Part shown: one piece after another, positions 25,602 to 35,371 of the stretch | Layout of the letters: each line of letters starts with the position of its first letter | Position numbering within the stretch: the first letter of the stretch is position 1 | Assembly (NCBI GenBank): GCA_963747515.1 | Contig: CAVVFN010000008.1 | Location: forward strand, 434,001-498,000 | DNA length: 64,000 nt | Origin: Mariniphaga sp963747515 | Lineage (GTDB): Bacteria > Bacteroidota > Bacteroidia > Bacteroidales > Prolixibacteraceae | Direction: 5' to 3' | Translations under genes and position numbers: made by a program | The notes under the pieces: model-generated | What the model saw: the letters and a program-made list of their open reading frames with translations, nothing else | What the model was told of the DNA's origin: nothing | Database searches by the model: none

Positions 25602-26552
25602 ATGAAAAATCTAAAAATTTCGACAGCACAGTTTGAAAATAAAAGTGGGGATAAAGATTACAACCTATCGGTAATTGAAACCCTTTCACGAAAAGCGGCA
25701 GAAGAAGGTTCCCGTGTGATTGCATTTCATGAATGTTCCATTACCGGATACACATTTGCCAGAAAGCTTTCAAAACTTCAAATGCTCAATCTTGCGGAAC
25801 AAATTCCGGAAGGAAAAAGTATTGAAAAACTTACTCAAATTTCCAAAAAGTACGATATTACTATTCTGGCAGGTCTTTTTGAAAAAGATAACAAAGATAA
25901 TGTATTCAAAGCCTATGTTTGTGTTGACAAAAGTGGATTGGTAGCAAAATACCGTAAACTTCACCCTTTTATCAATCCACACATTATGCCAGGCAATGAA
26001 TATGTTGTTTTTGACCTTCATGGATGGAAGTGCGGCATATTAATATGTTACGATAACAATATCATTGAAAATGTGCGGGCCACCAAACTTCTGGGTGCGG
26101 ATGTAATATTTATGCCGCATGTTACCATGTGCACACCTTCTTCAAGACCGGGTGCCGGATTTGTAAATCCCGGGCTTTGGAAAAACCGTGAAAATGATCC
26201 TACATCTCTCAGACTGGAGTTCGATGGCATGAAAGGCAGGGATTGGCTAATGAAATGGTTGCCTTCCCGGGCATATGATAATGCTGTATATGTAATCTTC
26301 TCAAATCCGATTGGCATGGATGATGATCAGCTTAAAAACGGCTGTTCAATGATTATTGATCCCTTTGGCGATGTTGTTGCTGAATGTCGGAAACTGGGGG
26401 ATGATGTAGAATCTTCGGTTCTTATTCCTGAAAAAGTAAATTTAGCAGGCGGATTTCGCTATTTACAGGCACGCCGGCCTGAGTTATACCGGCATATTAT
26501 AGGGAAAGAACATAAACCGGAACAAAAAGTAATCTGGATTTCCAACACTTAG
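25602..26552 (+). CDS. Carbon-nitrogen hydrolase (nitrilase superfamily)
   Basis: 316 residues from the ATG at 25602 (MKNLKISTAQFENKSGD); a TTG 12 codons upstream lies inside ydjC and is rejected. The catalytic triad is Glu near residue 44 (FHECSITGY), Lys near 119 (YRKLHPF) and Cys149 (GILICYDNN). ADVIFMPH and the C-terminal IDPFGDVVAECR complete the alpha-beta-beta-alpha fold. The family hydrolyses nitriles, amides or carbamoyl groups. A stretch around 180-215 (SRPGAGFVNPGLWKNRENDP) resembles the aliphatic amidase/N-carbamoyl hydrolase branch. Co-transcription with a deacetylase suggests breakdown of an N-acyl or amide compound (inference). Confidence 0.9.
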   Translation: MKNLKISTAQFENKSGDKDYNLSVIETLSRKAAEEGSRVIAFHECSITGYTFARKLSKLQMLNLAEQIPEGKSIEKLTQISKKYDITILAGLFEKDNKDNVFKAYVCVDKSGLVAKYRKLHPFINPHIMPGNEYVVFDLHGWKCGILICYDNNIIENVRATKLLGADVIFMPHVTMCTPSSRPGAGFVNPGLWKNRENDPTSLRLEFDGMKGRDWLMKWLPSRAYDNAVYVIFSNPIGMDDDQLKNGCSMIIDPFGDVVAECRKLGDDVESSVLIPEKVNLAGGFRYLQARRPELYRHIIGKEHKPEQKVIWISNT

Positions 26553-26937
26553 TCCAATACGTATGTTGTCGGTTTCTTAACGAAACTTTCAAATCAAAAA
26601 ATACATTTTCACCTCAAAAAAATTCCTTTTGTTGGAACCACAATAAATTTTCCTGCATATATTTTCCTGGCAAACTTAGGATCCAATGCAAAAACAAATG
26701 GTCAATTCTTTTTTTTTTAAAATCAATTTTTAAAAAAATCATATGAATTTATCTTAATCAAAACCAAAAATGCCAATACTTAATCGGTTTAATAATAGAC
26801 AACAAGATAAATTCCTGACACAACATTAAAATATTTTTACCCTTTTATTTCATTGGATAACAATTATTTGTGAAAAATATCACAAATTTTAAAAAAAATT
26901 ATACTACTATGTATTGCATGGTATCATTTTTTGTTTG
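26553..26937. other. AT-rich intergenic stretch, nothing recognised
   Basis: About 385 bp of very AT-rich DNA with long A and T runs between the nitrilase stop and the promoter of the repeat-protein gene. No ORF, hairpin terminator or RNA gene was recognised. Confidence 0.5.
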
Positions 26938-26945
26938 TATATTTG
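26938..26945 (+). promoter_or_regulatory. Predicted -7 element of the Trp-Met repeat gene
   Basis: TAtaTTTG with a near-match ATTG 21 nt upstream (26913-26916). Transcription would start near 26952 and leave a leader of about 140 nt. Confidence 0.5.
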
Positions 26946-27090
26946 TAATGCAAACAACAATGCTAAAAATGGTACAATCTTAAAAAAAGTTCTATAATAA
27001 ATGTAACGAAACAAAAAATTAAGCGTCTTAAGATTGAAAACAGAAATTAAAAAAGTAGAGAAATTAAACAGAAAACAGGAGGAAAAAGTC

Positions 27091-27909
27091 ATGAAAACAA
27101 GAAACAGCAAATTACAGAAAACAGAATTTACTTCAGTTCCCAGCCTTATCGTTTTTGTTGCAGCAGTTATGGTTTTGAGTGCAAAGGCAACTGCAACTGA
27201 AGTCATTACAAGTCTTTACACTAGAACTGAAGCTCTCGCTGAAGTTCTTGCTTCAGAAAAGGATGCTGAAATGAACATTGAAAACTGGATGCTCAACGAA
27301 AGTAACTTTTTTTATACTTCCAGATTGGAAGCAATAAATGATGCATCTCTTGAAATGGAAAGCTGGATGATGAATGCCAACGTGTTCACTGCTGCCTACT
27401 TCCTGGAAACAGAAACAGAAAAAGCACTGAATGTAGCAGAATGGATGAGAGATGAAAGTAATTTTTTACCGGTCTCTTCTATCGAAACTGAAATGGAAGA
27501 TGCTTTGAAAATTGAAAATTGGATGATGAATACCGAAAGCTTTAATGTTGAATTTTCATGGATAACGGAAACAGATGAAGTACTAAATGTTGAAGAATGG
27601 ATGTTGAATGGAAATACTTTTAATACGTCTTTTGCTTTGGAAAATGAAATGGATAATGTGCTGAAACTGGAGGCATGGATGTTAAATGACACCGCATTTC
27701 ATAAGGGTTCAACCGGAAAAGTCAAAACAGAAACTTTAGCAATGACATCAACAGAACAAGCTAAACCTGTAACAACAATTGAATATAAAGATGCTAAATC
27801 AGGAATAACATTTCTTTTTAAATTAGCTGAAGCAGAAGAGCCGGAAATAAAACTGGAAAACTGGATGATTGACAAGAACTATTGGAACAGTAACCTGAAA
27901 ACAAAATAA
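27091..27909 (+). CDS. Exported Trp-Met repeat protein (six 26-residue repeats)
   Basis: 272 residues from the ATG at 27091. It is preceded by AGGAGG at 27077-27082, a strong Shine-Dalgarno unusual for this genome; a TTG 19 codons upstream is less likely. A signal peptide covers about 1-36 (hydrophobic 18-31, then AKATA). The mature part is strongly acidic and contains Trp-Met at 66, 92, 118, 144, 170 and 196, a period of exactly 26 residues (78 bp), plus a seventh at 258. The consensus is [I/V/L]-E-x-W-M-[L/M/R]-[N/D]-x3-F. The DNA copies have diverged, so the period is kept by selection rather than by recent duplication. The gene has its own promoter and terminator. I do not recognise a named family or function. 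Confidence 0.85.
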   Translation: MKTRNSKLQKTEFTSVPSLIVFVAAVMVLSAKATATEVITSLYTRTEALAEVLASEKDAEMNIENWMLNESNFFYTSRLEAINDASLEMESWMMNANVFTAAYFLETETEKALNVAEWMRDESNFLPVSSIETEMEDALKIENWMMNTESFNVEFSWITETDEVLNVEEWMLNGNTFNTSFALENEMDNVLKLEAWMLNDTAFHKGSTGKVKTETLAMTSTEQAKPVTTIEYKDAKSGITFLFKLAEAEEPEIKLENWMIDKNYWNSNLKTK

Positions 27910-27933
27910 AACAAAAAACAGGAAAAATTGAGC

Positions 27934-27970
27934 AGGAGGAAAATAAATAAGTTTTCCTCCTATTTTTTTT
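27934..27970 (+). terminator. Terminator after the Trp-Met repeat gene
   Basis: A perfect 10-bp stem AGGAGGAAAA with TTTTCCTCCT, an 8-base loop, and a T run of about eight. Confidence 0.9.
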
Positions 27971-28080
27971 CCGGCCTCTCTTTATACCCAACATGTGATT
28001 CCTTGATACGACAGCTATCTGATTTATAATCTGAAATTTGCGAGGTACCACCCAAAGGAAAACAAGAATCTCTGCCGGTT

Positions 28081-28860
28081 TTATGAAACCGGGTATTCAT
28101 TATGAATATCGGTAAGTACTTCAAACCCACTCTGTGTAACCAGGATTGTGTGCTCAAACTGAGCCGATAATTTATTATCGATAGTACGTGCTGTCCACTT
28201 ATCGCTTCTATCAACGATGGTTGCTGCACGTCCCTGATTAATCATGGGCTCAATAGTAAATATCATACCCGGTCTCATTTTAGGTCCTTTATTCCGGCGC
28301 GAAGTATGATCAACCTGCGGCTCTTCATGAAATTTCAGTCCAACGCCATGTCCGCAAAATTCATATACTACGGTATATCCTTTTGCTGTTGCATAACGGT
28401 TAATAACAAAACCAATGTTTCCGAACTGATTATCAGGCTTTACCTGCTGAATGCCTAAATCAAGACAATGCCGGGTAACTTCTATAAGATTCCTTGCGCC
28501 AGGTGAAATCTCACCTATCCAAAACATACGGGATGTATCGCCATAATAGCCATCAAGAATGGTAGTAATATCAATATTAATAATATCGCCATCCTTTAGA
28601 ATTGTTTCTTTTGATGGTATCCCATGACAAACAACCTCATTTAGCGATATGCAGCTGGATTTGGGATAACCATTATAACCTTTTGTGGCAGGAACAGCTT
28701 TATGTTCTAATATAAATTTTTCAATTTGTGAGTCAATGAATTCGGTAGTAGCACCGGCGTCAACAAATTGTGCTGCATAATCGAGCGTTTGTGCAGCCAA
28801 CCTGCAACTCTTCCGGATTCCTTCAATTTGCTCCTGTGTTTTAATAATGATCCCACCCAT
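28081..28860 (-). CDS. map: Type I methionine aminopeptidase
   Basis: 259 residues, pita-bread fold. The five metal ligands are visible in order: Asp in IDITTILDG, Asp in GDTSRMF, His in FCGHGVG, Glu in FTIEPM and Glu in QFEHT. The NEVVCHGIP segment holds the active-site His. It removes the initiator Met from new proteins. The length matches the short bacterial form without an N-terminal zinc-finger extension. It stands alone and is not beside secY or infA as in many genomes, so a second copy may exist in the ribosomal operon (inference). It is divergent from the thioesterase gene. Confidence 0.94.
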   Translation of the reverse strand: MGGIIIKTQEQIEGIRKSCRLAAQTLDYAAQFVDAGATTEFIDSQIEKFILEHKAVPATKGYNGYPKSSCISLNEVVCHGIPSKETILKDGDIINIDITTILDGYYGDTSRMFWIGEISPGARNLIEVTRHCLDLGIQQVKPDNQFGNIGFVINRYATAKGYTVVYEFCGHGVGLKFHEEPQVDHTSRRNKGPKMRPGMIFTIEPMINQGRAATIVDRSDKWTARTIDNKLSAQFEHTILVTQSGFEVLTDIHNEYPVS

Positions 28861-29018
28861 ATCCTGTTTATACTGTTGGTAATTTTTGGTGTAAAATTGG
28901 TTATTTCCAATGGTATTTCAAAACCGAACAATAAATTTGCCTAAAAGTTTAGCTATCGTGGTTTTGAATCCCGGATAATTTATGTTGCTAAAAATGAAAA
29001 TTCACATATTGATAATAA

Positions 29019-29747
29019 ATGAAACACATTAACCAAATTACAACCCGTTCCTATTTTATCAACCGTTTTGGAAAACTATCCACTTCATTCATGTTTTACC
29101 AAATGCAGGAAATAGCATGGGAACATGCCAACCTTCTGGGATTTGGCTACAAACGCTTAAAAACGGAAAATCAGTTTTGGGTACTTTCAAGGTTAAATGT
29201 AAAAATCATCCGTCGTCCTGAATGGGGTGAAAAATTTAATCTGGAAACGTGGTCCCGCGGCACAGATGGCTTTTATGGTTACCGCGATTTTAATTTTGTT
29301 GACAATACCGGTGAAAACATTATTCAGGCCACAAGCAGCTGGCTGATACTTGATGCTGACACGAGACGTATCGTCCGTCTTTCAAAGTTTAAAGAATTTC
29401 CGGATTATACTGAAAGTGTCTTTGGCAGAAACGCCTCTAAGGTAAAATCACCTGTATCAGAAGGACCATTGGATTTTACTCCGGTACTTTTTAATGAAAT
29501 CGACATAAACCAGCATTTTAATACCGGAAGGTATCTTGAGCGTGTTATCAACAGTTATGCTTTTACTTTCCATGAAAAAAATGAACTGGCAGAGTTTGAA
29601 GTTAATTTTTTGAAGGAAGGGCTTCCAACCGACCGGCTTTCAGTGAAGAAACAGCAACTCGATGAAATGAACCATCTCTGCAGTGTTGTTCGGGAAAGTG
29701 ACGGTACCGACCTGATAAGAGCCCGTTTAATTTGGCAAACAAAATAA
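29019..29747 (+). CDS. Acyl-ACP thioesterase
   Basis: 242 residues, double hot-dog fold. The N-terminal half carries MQEIAWEHANLLGFGY and FWVLSRLNVKIIRRPEWGE; the second half carries the conserved catalytic region DINQHFNTGRYLERVIN (about 165-181) with the Asn/His pair of FatA/FatB-type enzymes. It releases fatty acids from acyl carrier protein. This family is common in Bacteroidota and gram-positives. It converges with miaA with only 14 bases between stops. A TAaaTTTG box at 28932-28939 may be its -7 element; no matching -33 was found. Confidence 0.88.
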   Translation: MKHINQITTRSYFINRFGKLSTSFMFYQMQEIAWEHANLLGFGYKRLKTENQFWVLSRLNVKIIRRPEWGEKFNLETWSRGTDGFYGYRDFNFVDNTGENIIQATSSWLILDADTRRIVRLSKFKEFPDYTESVFGRNASKVKSPVSEGPLDFTPVLFNEIDINQHFNTGRYLERVINSYAFTFHEKNELAEFEVNFLKEGLPTDRLSVKKQQLDEMNHLCSVVRESDGTDLIRARLIWQTK

Positions 29748-29761
29748 AATCCACCTTTTTT

Positions 29762-30715
29762 CTAGCGGTTAAACAGTTCAAGTATCTTTTCCACCTTCTC
29801 ATTCACAGGCAGGCAGCCATCAACCCAATGGATTTTTGTGCCTCTTTTTTCCATCCCGCGAAACCAGGTCATCTGACGTTTGGCAAACTGATGAATGGCT
29901 ATTTCCAGTTGCCGAAACATCTCCTCATAAGTCAATAAGCCGGTTAAGTGAAGTGTGAGGTATTTATATTCCAGCCCATAATAAATCAATTGTTCCGGAG
30001 TTAATCCTGACTTCAGTAATTGGTGCACTTCATCCAACATACCCTCCTCAAGCCGGTGCTTCAATCTTCGTGAAATCCGTTGCCGGCGCACCTCCCTGTC
30101 GACCCTCACCCCAATATTCAGGCTGTTAATCTTTAAATCGGATGTTTCTGCTTCCCGATTTTCACGATAATACAGTTCTATTTCAATCGCACGCACAGCA
30201 CGTCTGTCGGTTTCTACATCTGTCGTGTTATGAAGTTTCGGCTTTAACTTTTGCAAAATAGCTGTAAGTTCCTCCAACGATTTCCCTTCCAGACTCTCTC
30301 TCAGCTTCTGGTTAGGCGGCACCTGTATCAACCGGTAATCTTTCAATACCGCTTCAAGGTACAAACCACTTCCCCCGCATAGCACCGGCAATTTTCCCCG
30401 CGCACTGATGTCACTGAATGCAATCCCAAAATCGGTCTGAAAGCGGTAAACATTATAATGTTCTCCAGGTTCCTCTATATCCACAAGATGATAGGGAACC
30501 TTCACCCCATTTACAACATAATCGATATAATCTTTGCCCGTCCCAACATCCATTCCACGATACACCTGCCGTGAATCACCCGATATTATTTCACCGTCAA
30601 TGTTCACTGCAAGATGCGATGCAAGCCCTGTTTTACCTGTAGCAGTGGGTCCAAGAATTGTAATAAGGTTGTATTTCTTTATTCCGGCATTCATCTTTTG
30701 ATATCCTTCTGCCAC
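29762..30715 (-). CDS. miaA: tRNA dimethylallyltransferase
   Basis: 317 residues. The P-loop is ILGPTATGKTGLA (about 19-31), followed by GDSRQVYRGMDVGTGK, the DMAPP/tRNA recognition block, and VPYHLVDIEEPGEHYNVYRF. LPVLCGGSGLYLEAVL and FAKRQMTWFRGM complete the family marks. It adds a dimethylallyl group to N6 of A37 in tRNAs reading UNN codons. A Met at residue 8 is a possible alternative start. It is a single gene converging with the thioesterase gene. Confidence 0.94.
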   Translation of the reverse strand: MAEGYQKMNAGIKKYNLITILGPTATGKTGLASHLAVNIDGEIISGDSRQVYRGMDVGTGKDYIDYVVNGVKVPYHLVDIEEPGEHYNVYRFQTDFGIAFSDISARGKLPVLCGGSGLYLEAVLKDYRLIQVPPNQKLRESLEGKSLEELTAILQKLKPKLHNTTDVETDRRAVRAIEIELYYRENREAETSDLKINSLNIGVRVDREVRRQRISRRLKHRLEEGMLDEVHQLLKSGLTPEQLIYYGLEYKYLTLHLTGLLTYEEMFRQLEIAIHQFAKRQMTWFRGMEKRGTKIHWVDGCLPVNEKVEKILELFNR

Positions 30716-30815
30716 AAAACTAAAAATTATAGATTATAGTTTTACTCTATGCAACCATTTCCTTTTCATTATAATGGATCACAATAAAAAATTCTACCGG
30801 TTATAGGCATATTAA

Positions 30816-31547
30816 TTACCGTTTACTGAGAACCTCTGCTTCATAAAGTTGTATTTCTGAAATGTAAGTTTCACCGGCAGGAACATCATTTACCAAACAG
30901 TAATAATCCCAAACAGCGCCAAAAGGTTTTGTCTTCAACTCTTCAAGTAACGCGAGACGTTCGAAATAATTACCTTCTTCTTCCATCTCTTTTAATTTGG
31001 AAGTGGGTTCAAGTAACGCTATCAGAAAGGCTTTCCGGACAGCACGTGTACCAATAACATACGCTCCAATCCTGTTAATTGAGGCATCAAAAAAATCAAG
31101 GCCGATATGCACCCGCTCAAAAAAATTATTACGAACGATTTCAGAGGCTATCATCTGAACTTCTTCATTCAGGGTGACCACATGATCGGAATCCCACCGC
31201 ACCGGGCGTGTAATATGAAGCAGCATTTCATCTGCAAAATGAAGGCAAGATGAAATTTTATCGCCAACCTGTTCCGTAGGATGAAAATGGCCATTATCGA
31301 GGCAAATCAGTTTATTATTTTTTAAGGCATATCCCAGGTAAAAATCATGTGAACCTACCGTCATTGATTCGGCACCAATTCCAAAGAGTTTACTTTCCAG
31401 AGCATCTTTTAAATATTTCGTTGAAAACTCTTTTTCAAATCCTTCATCGAGCGACTTTTTAAGCTGCGCAACGGTAACCGTTTCTGTCAATCGGAATATC
31501 CTTAGAACCATCAGGAATCCAGGTATTGTGAATACAGGGAGTTCCAA
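30816..31547 (-). pseudogene. rhaA: L-rhamnose isomerase, C-terminal part after frameshift
   Basis: From about residue 25 of this frame onward (AQLKKSLDEGF, position ~31475 leftward) the sequence is a good RhaA C-terminal half: ESKLFGIGAESMTVGSHDFY, DNGHFHPTEQVGDKISS, RPVRWDSDHVV, HIGLDFFDASINRIGAYVIGTR and LPFGAVWDYY-type KPFGAVWDYYC. The N-terminal half lies in the overlapping frame at 31459-32085. Together they make about 423 codons, the usual length of RhaA. No start signal belongs to this part, so it is a broken half, not a gene. Confidence 0.85.
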
Positions 31548-32085
31548 GTTGCCTGCCCATTTCAGCTCCTATTTCCCGGCACCGCTTCATATGCTCTACC
31601 CAAAACGTTCGTATACCTTCATCTTTGGAAGATAAGGTAAAACCGGTTTCTGCTTTGGGGTGTGAGAAAAATGTTCCGTTAAAGTCAAGACCGATATCCT
31701 GTGCTTTTGCCCAATCCATCCATCCCTGAAAATGTTCCGCATTTATGGCGTCACGATCAATAAGCTTTCCGCCAAATTCGCCGTATATGGCATGAAGATT
31801 AAGGCGTTGTTTTCCCGGCACCAGTTGCATTACCTTTTCCAGGTCTTTCCGCATTTGCTCAATTGTTCTTGCCTTACCCGGATAATTACCGGTAGCCTGA
31901 ATTCCTCCCCCACCCAATTTTGCATCCGGTTTTTCAAATCCCCCCACATCGTCAGTTTGCCAGCAATGCAGGCTGATGATTACTTCATCCATTCGTTTAA
32001 TGGCTCCTTCCGCATCCACATCAAGTACGGCATATTGTTCTTTAGCCAGTTCAAAAGCCTTTTGTATCAATTCTGTTTTATTCAT
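31459..32085 (-). pseudogene. rhaA: L-rhamnose isomerase, N-terminal part before frameshift
   Basis: 208 codons beginning MNKTELIQKAFELAKEQY. LHCWQTDDVGGFE, GGGIQATGNYPGKAR, LNLHAIYGEFGG, LDFNGTFFSHPKAETGFTLSS and HNTWIPDGSKDIPIDR are all RhaA landmarks (keto-aldose isomerisation of L-rhamnose to L-rhamnulose). After DIPIDR the frame runs to a stop at 31459, and the homologous continuation is in the next frame. A one-base-type indel between about 31465 and 31495 explains this. No long homopolymer lies there. No rhaB, rhaD or rhamnose transporter is nearby, which fits loss of function, but a sequencing error is possible. Confidence 0.85.
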
Positions 32086-32302
32086 GGCAAAATATATCTT
32101 GTGATTTTATAATGGATAACTATAATATAATTCTCCCGATCCAAGGATAAATTGAATACCATTCCTTTATGGTGTCTTGCACCTTCTGTTATTGAAAAAA
32201 ACTGTTTTATATTCTATTCAAATTTGCATCAGAAAGAGACTGACTGAAGGATGTTCAAGATAGAAACAGGAATAATATCAACCTTTCTTTAAAGATAACC
32301 TA

Positions 32303-35158
32303 TTATTTCTTTATAAATCGTTTAGATAAATTTTCCTTTCCATTTTTTGTTCGGATAATATACATGTTTGGAGGTAAATTCGAAACATTCACATTTTGAT
32401 AATCCGAATTCAAAATAAAAGATTTCATCACGGCACCATCCATGCTTATAATATCAAAATTTAAAGGAACTGCTAATTCTCCCCAATTCATTTTAATGTG
32501 TATTAAATCTTCAGCAGGATTTGGATACACCTGGAAATCTCCTTCATTGGTAACATCAGTTATCTTCTGCACTACATCCAGTTCATAGGCATATAGGCAT
32601 TCCCCATGAGTTTCATCTGAAGCAGAAAAAACCAGGTAATTGCCCATGCTGGTCATATTAGCTATTTTGGCAACTCCATGAGCATTCCAGTCCAGAGGTA
32701 CCGTATTTTCATATGTACCGTCAGTACGCCAGATTTGAGACGTTCCATCCGGATTATTGATGCTGAAATAAAGCAAATCATTGGAAATACAGATACTGCC
32801 AATACCGCCAACTGTTCCTGGAATTACCTCTTTTACCATATATGTTCCATTTAATGTCCCATCGGTACACCATAATTCCCATCCGTGAACACTGTCGTTT
32901 GCAGCAAAATATAACTTTTCATTAAATTCGGTTGCTCCACTGGGATAAACTCCACTGGGATAAACTATAAATGAACTTAAAAGTATAGTTCCATCAGACG
33001 TACCATCAGACACAAAAAAGTCATAACCCTCCTCCCCGTTGTCCATGCAAAAAAAGACTTTATCGCCGATTGAGCCTATAAGATTAATATATGAGTATTT
33101 CCTTGCTTTAAATTTATCTGTTAGAATGTGAGTACCTTCTTTTGTTCCATCTGAAACCCACGGCTGGTATTCATCAACAAAATAAAACAAGTTAGAAGTT
33201 CCCAAAGTAGGCACAAAGTTAAAAGTAGTTTCAATCGGAAAATCAGATTTTACTATCACAGTACCTGACTCTGTTCCGTCGCTTTTCCATATTTCTGCCT
33301 GTCTTTCGGATGTTGGATAAGTAATAAAAAAGAAGGAATCACCCACCCTGGTAAGGTTTGTAGGATAACCTTTGCCCTTCCAGGGTTCATATACACTTTT
33401 TAGCAGGGACGTATTTTCAGGAGAGCCATCACTTGCAAATATTCCAGGAACCGGTCTGTAATATTTATAGCCATACTCTTCAATCTCCTCAAATTCAACT
33501 CCTCCAAAATAAAACTTATCGTGAAATAAAATTGTTGCAGACATATATTCCCTAAAGTAATGGTAAACTTGTTTTAGTGGTACAGTACCTGATGAAGTTC
33601 CATCAGACTTCCAGAGAAAACATGTTCGATTGGATGTACCTTCACTGGCAATAAAATACATTTGATTACCAAAGGAGAAATACTGATGCGGATTTGAATT
33701 CCCGCTACCGGTATAAATATCCTTCAATAAACTTGTCCCTTCCGGTGAGCCATCTGATATCCAGGTTTCATTTCCTAATGTATCGTTGCGTGCACTGAAA
33801 TATACCTTATCATTGGAAGCAGTTATGTTGTTAATCCCTGAAAAATACAATTCCTGATTGATATCTTTTATTAAATGTGCATTCTCTCCATTCAAGTTAC
33901 AAATCCATGGTTCCCCGCTAATGCCATCATCCCCGGAAATAAAATAGATATTTTTTTTACCTAATTCATAAAATGTAGTACCAATATTCAGCTTCATTGC
34001 ATCAGTTCCGTTTGATTGCCATATTTGGCTGCCGTGTAAGAAATATACAAGAGAATCTTTTACCACAATTTTCTCGGGTGGCATGCCCACATCCGGCAGA
34101 TTTACTGTATTAACAGCTCCGGCACCGGTAATTTTATAAAGATGTACGCCACCGGGGGAATACCTTATATTAACCATGGCTAATACACTCCCATTGAGAC
34201 TTATCAAGCTGCGTGGATCATATATATTATCCCGGAAGTGGAGTACAGTATCCACATTATTTCCAGCATACCTGAAAATAGTTGCTTCTGTCCTGTGTCC
34301 ATATTCATAAACCACTTCATTTCTTACAATGAAATATAACGTGTCGTTACAAAAAACAAGGTCTTTACCAGGATACAAAAGCCGTGAATTACCATATATG
34401 GGTACAGTACCCTCAGGTGTTCCATCTGAAGAATACAGCAGCAGGGAGGTATCATTATTTGCAAAAAAGTAAAGCTTACTTTTATTGGCAACAATATTCA
34501 ATGGGCTTGTATTGTAACCGTATTTAAATTGTTTAAGAAGGGTGGTTTCATTACTAACGGTGTTATATGCACTTAAATATTGTGTGTTGTAATCATCGGA
34601 AGGTGAAAAAAAGAAAACAGTATCCCCGATGGTAGCCAAAATTCCCATGCTTGAGGATTTAATCGGGAAAGTGCCTTCAGAGCTTCCGTCGATTCTCCAC
34701 AGCTCATTATTTATTATTCCGTAAAGTGCCCCTTTAACTGTATGTGTAGAAGAACTAAACTGGTATGAATCGGGATCTAGATAACTTGGAAATTTTGTTA
34801 TTCTCTTGACAAACACCGTCCCCTCTTCTGTACCGTCCGATTTCCAAATCCCTATGAGGGTATTATCCATACCTGTTATAATCAGTTCGTTGTTTAAAAC
34901 AACCAGACTGCCCAGGTAATTAAATCGTTTAACAAGCAGGGTTCCACCGTCTGTGCCATTCGATTTCCACAACCCACTGCTTAACCTGTCATTTGCAAAA
35001 AAATACACTTCATCCTTAAATTCCACAAAATTACGTGGATTACTTCCATAATTTTTTTGAGAAGGGTTAGGATCAGAAAGAAAAGTAAGTTGTGAATAAC
35101 CGGCTTTGGAAAACAGCAACAGGCTAACACTAAAAATAAAGTTCAGGATTGATTTCAT
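32303..35158 (-). CDS. Secreted ELWxxDGT-repeat protein with T9SS sorting domain
   Basis: 951 residues with a signal peptide (about 1-22, ending AGYSQ). At least a dozen copies of the [LIF]W-x-[ST]-[DN]-G-[TS] motif run through the chain (LWKSNGT, IWKSDGT, TWISDGS, PWVSDGT, LWCTDGT, IWRTDGT and others), each followed by a GT-x-[LV]-[LV]-K strand, forming a beta-propeller-like array. The last ~75 residues (from VYPNPAEDLIHIKM to the basic end RFIKK) are a type A sorting domain for the type IX secretion system. It should be exported and anchored at the cell surface or released. The ligand is unknown. Single-gene unit. Confidence 0.92.
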   Translation of the reverse strand: MKSILNFIFSVSLLLFSKAGYSQLTFLSDPNPSQKNYGSNPRNFVEFKDEVYFFANDRLSSGLWKSNGTDGGTLLVKRFNYLGSLVVLNNELIITGMDNTLIGIWKSDGTEEGTVFVKRITKFPSYLDPDSYQFSSSTHTVKGALYGIINNELWRIDGSSEGTFPIKSSSMGILATIGDTVFFFSPSDDYNTQYLSAYNTVSNETTLLKQFKYGYNTSPLNIVANKSKLYFFANNDTSLLLYSSDGTPEGTVPIYGNSRLLYPGKDLVFCNDTLYFIVRNEVVYEYGHRTEATIFRYAGNNVDTVLHFRDNIYDPRSLISLNGSVLAMVNIRYSPGGVHLYKITGAGAVNTVNLPDVGMPPEKIVVKDSLVYFLHGSQIWQSNGTDAMKLNIGTTFYELGKKNIYFISGDDGISGEPWICNLNGENAHLIKDINQELYFSGINNITASNDKVYFSARNDTLGNETWISDGSPEGTSLLKDIYTGSGNSNPHQYFSFGNQMYFIASEGTSNRTCFLWKSDGTSSGTVPLKQVYHYFREYMSATILFHDKFYFGGVEFEEIEEYGYKYYRPVPGIFASDGSPENTSLLKSVYEPWKGKGYPTNLTRVGDSFFFITYPTSERQAEIWKSDGTESGTVIVKSDFPIETTFNFVPTLGTSNLFYFVDEYQPWVSDGTKEGTHILTDKFKARKYSYINLIGSIGDKVFFCMDNGEEGYDFFVSDGTSDGTILLSSFIVYPSGVYPSGATEFNEKLYFAANDSVHGWELWCTDGTLNGTYMVKEVIPGTVGGIGSICISNDLLYFSINNPDGTSQIWRTDGTYENTVPLDWNAHGVAKIANMTSMGNYLVFSASDETHGECLYAYELDVVQKITDVTNEGDFQVYPNPAEDLIHIKMNWGELAVPLNFDIISMDGAVMKSFILNSDYQNVNVSNLPPNMYIIRTKNGKENLSKRFIKK

Positions 35159-35371
35159 AAATAGAAAGGGTTTAGTTTGCAGTGCAAATATTTATTTTTA
35201 TAATTTCAGGTTAAATAACAAAAATATTAAATATTTTAATTTTACACTATAGGTTAATTCCTTATCTTCCTATTTTTCCAAAAGATAATATTAAAAAAGA
35301 ATAATATTCTCTTTATGTATTCCTTTTAAACTACATGAATTGGATTAATAACCTGTAAAAAATCAGTTTTA

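Noticed and set aside
27970..28080. tRNA-like segment with GAGGTACCACCC after the repeat-protein terminator
   Set aside because: No cloverleaf could be drawn and no T-loop GTTCGA/AATC was present.
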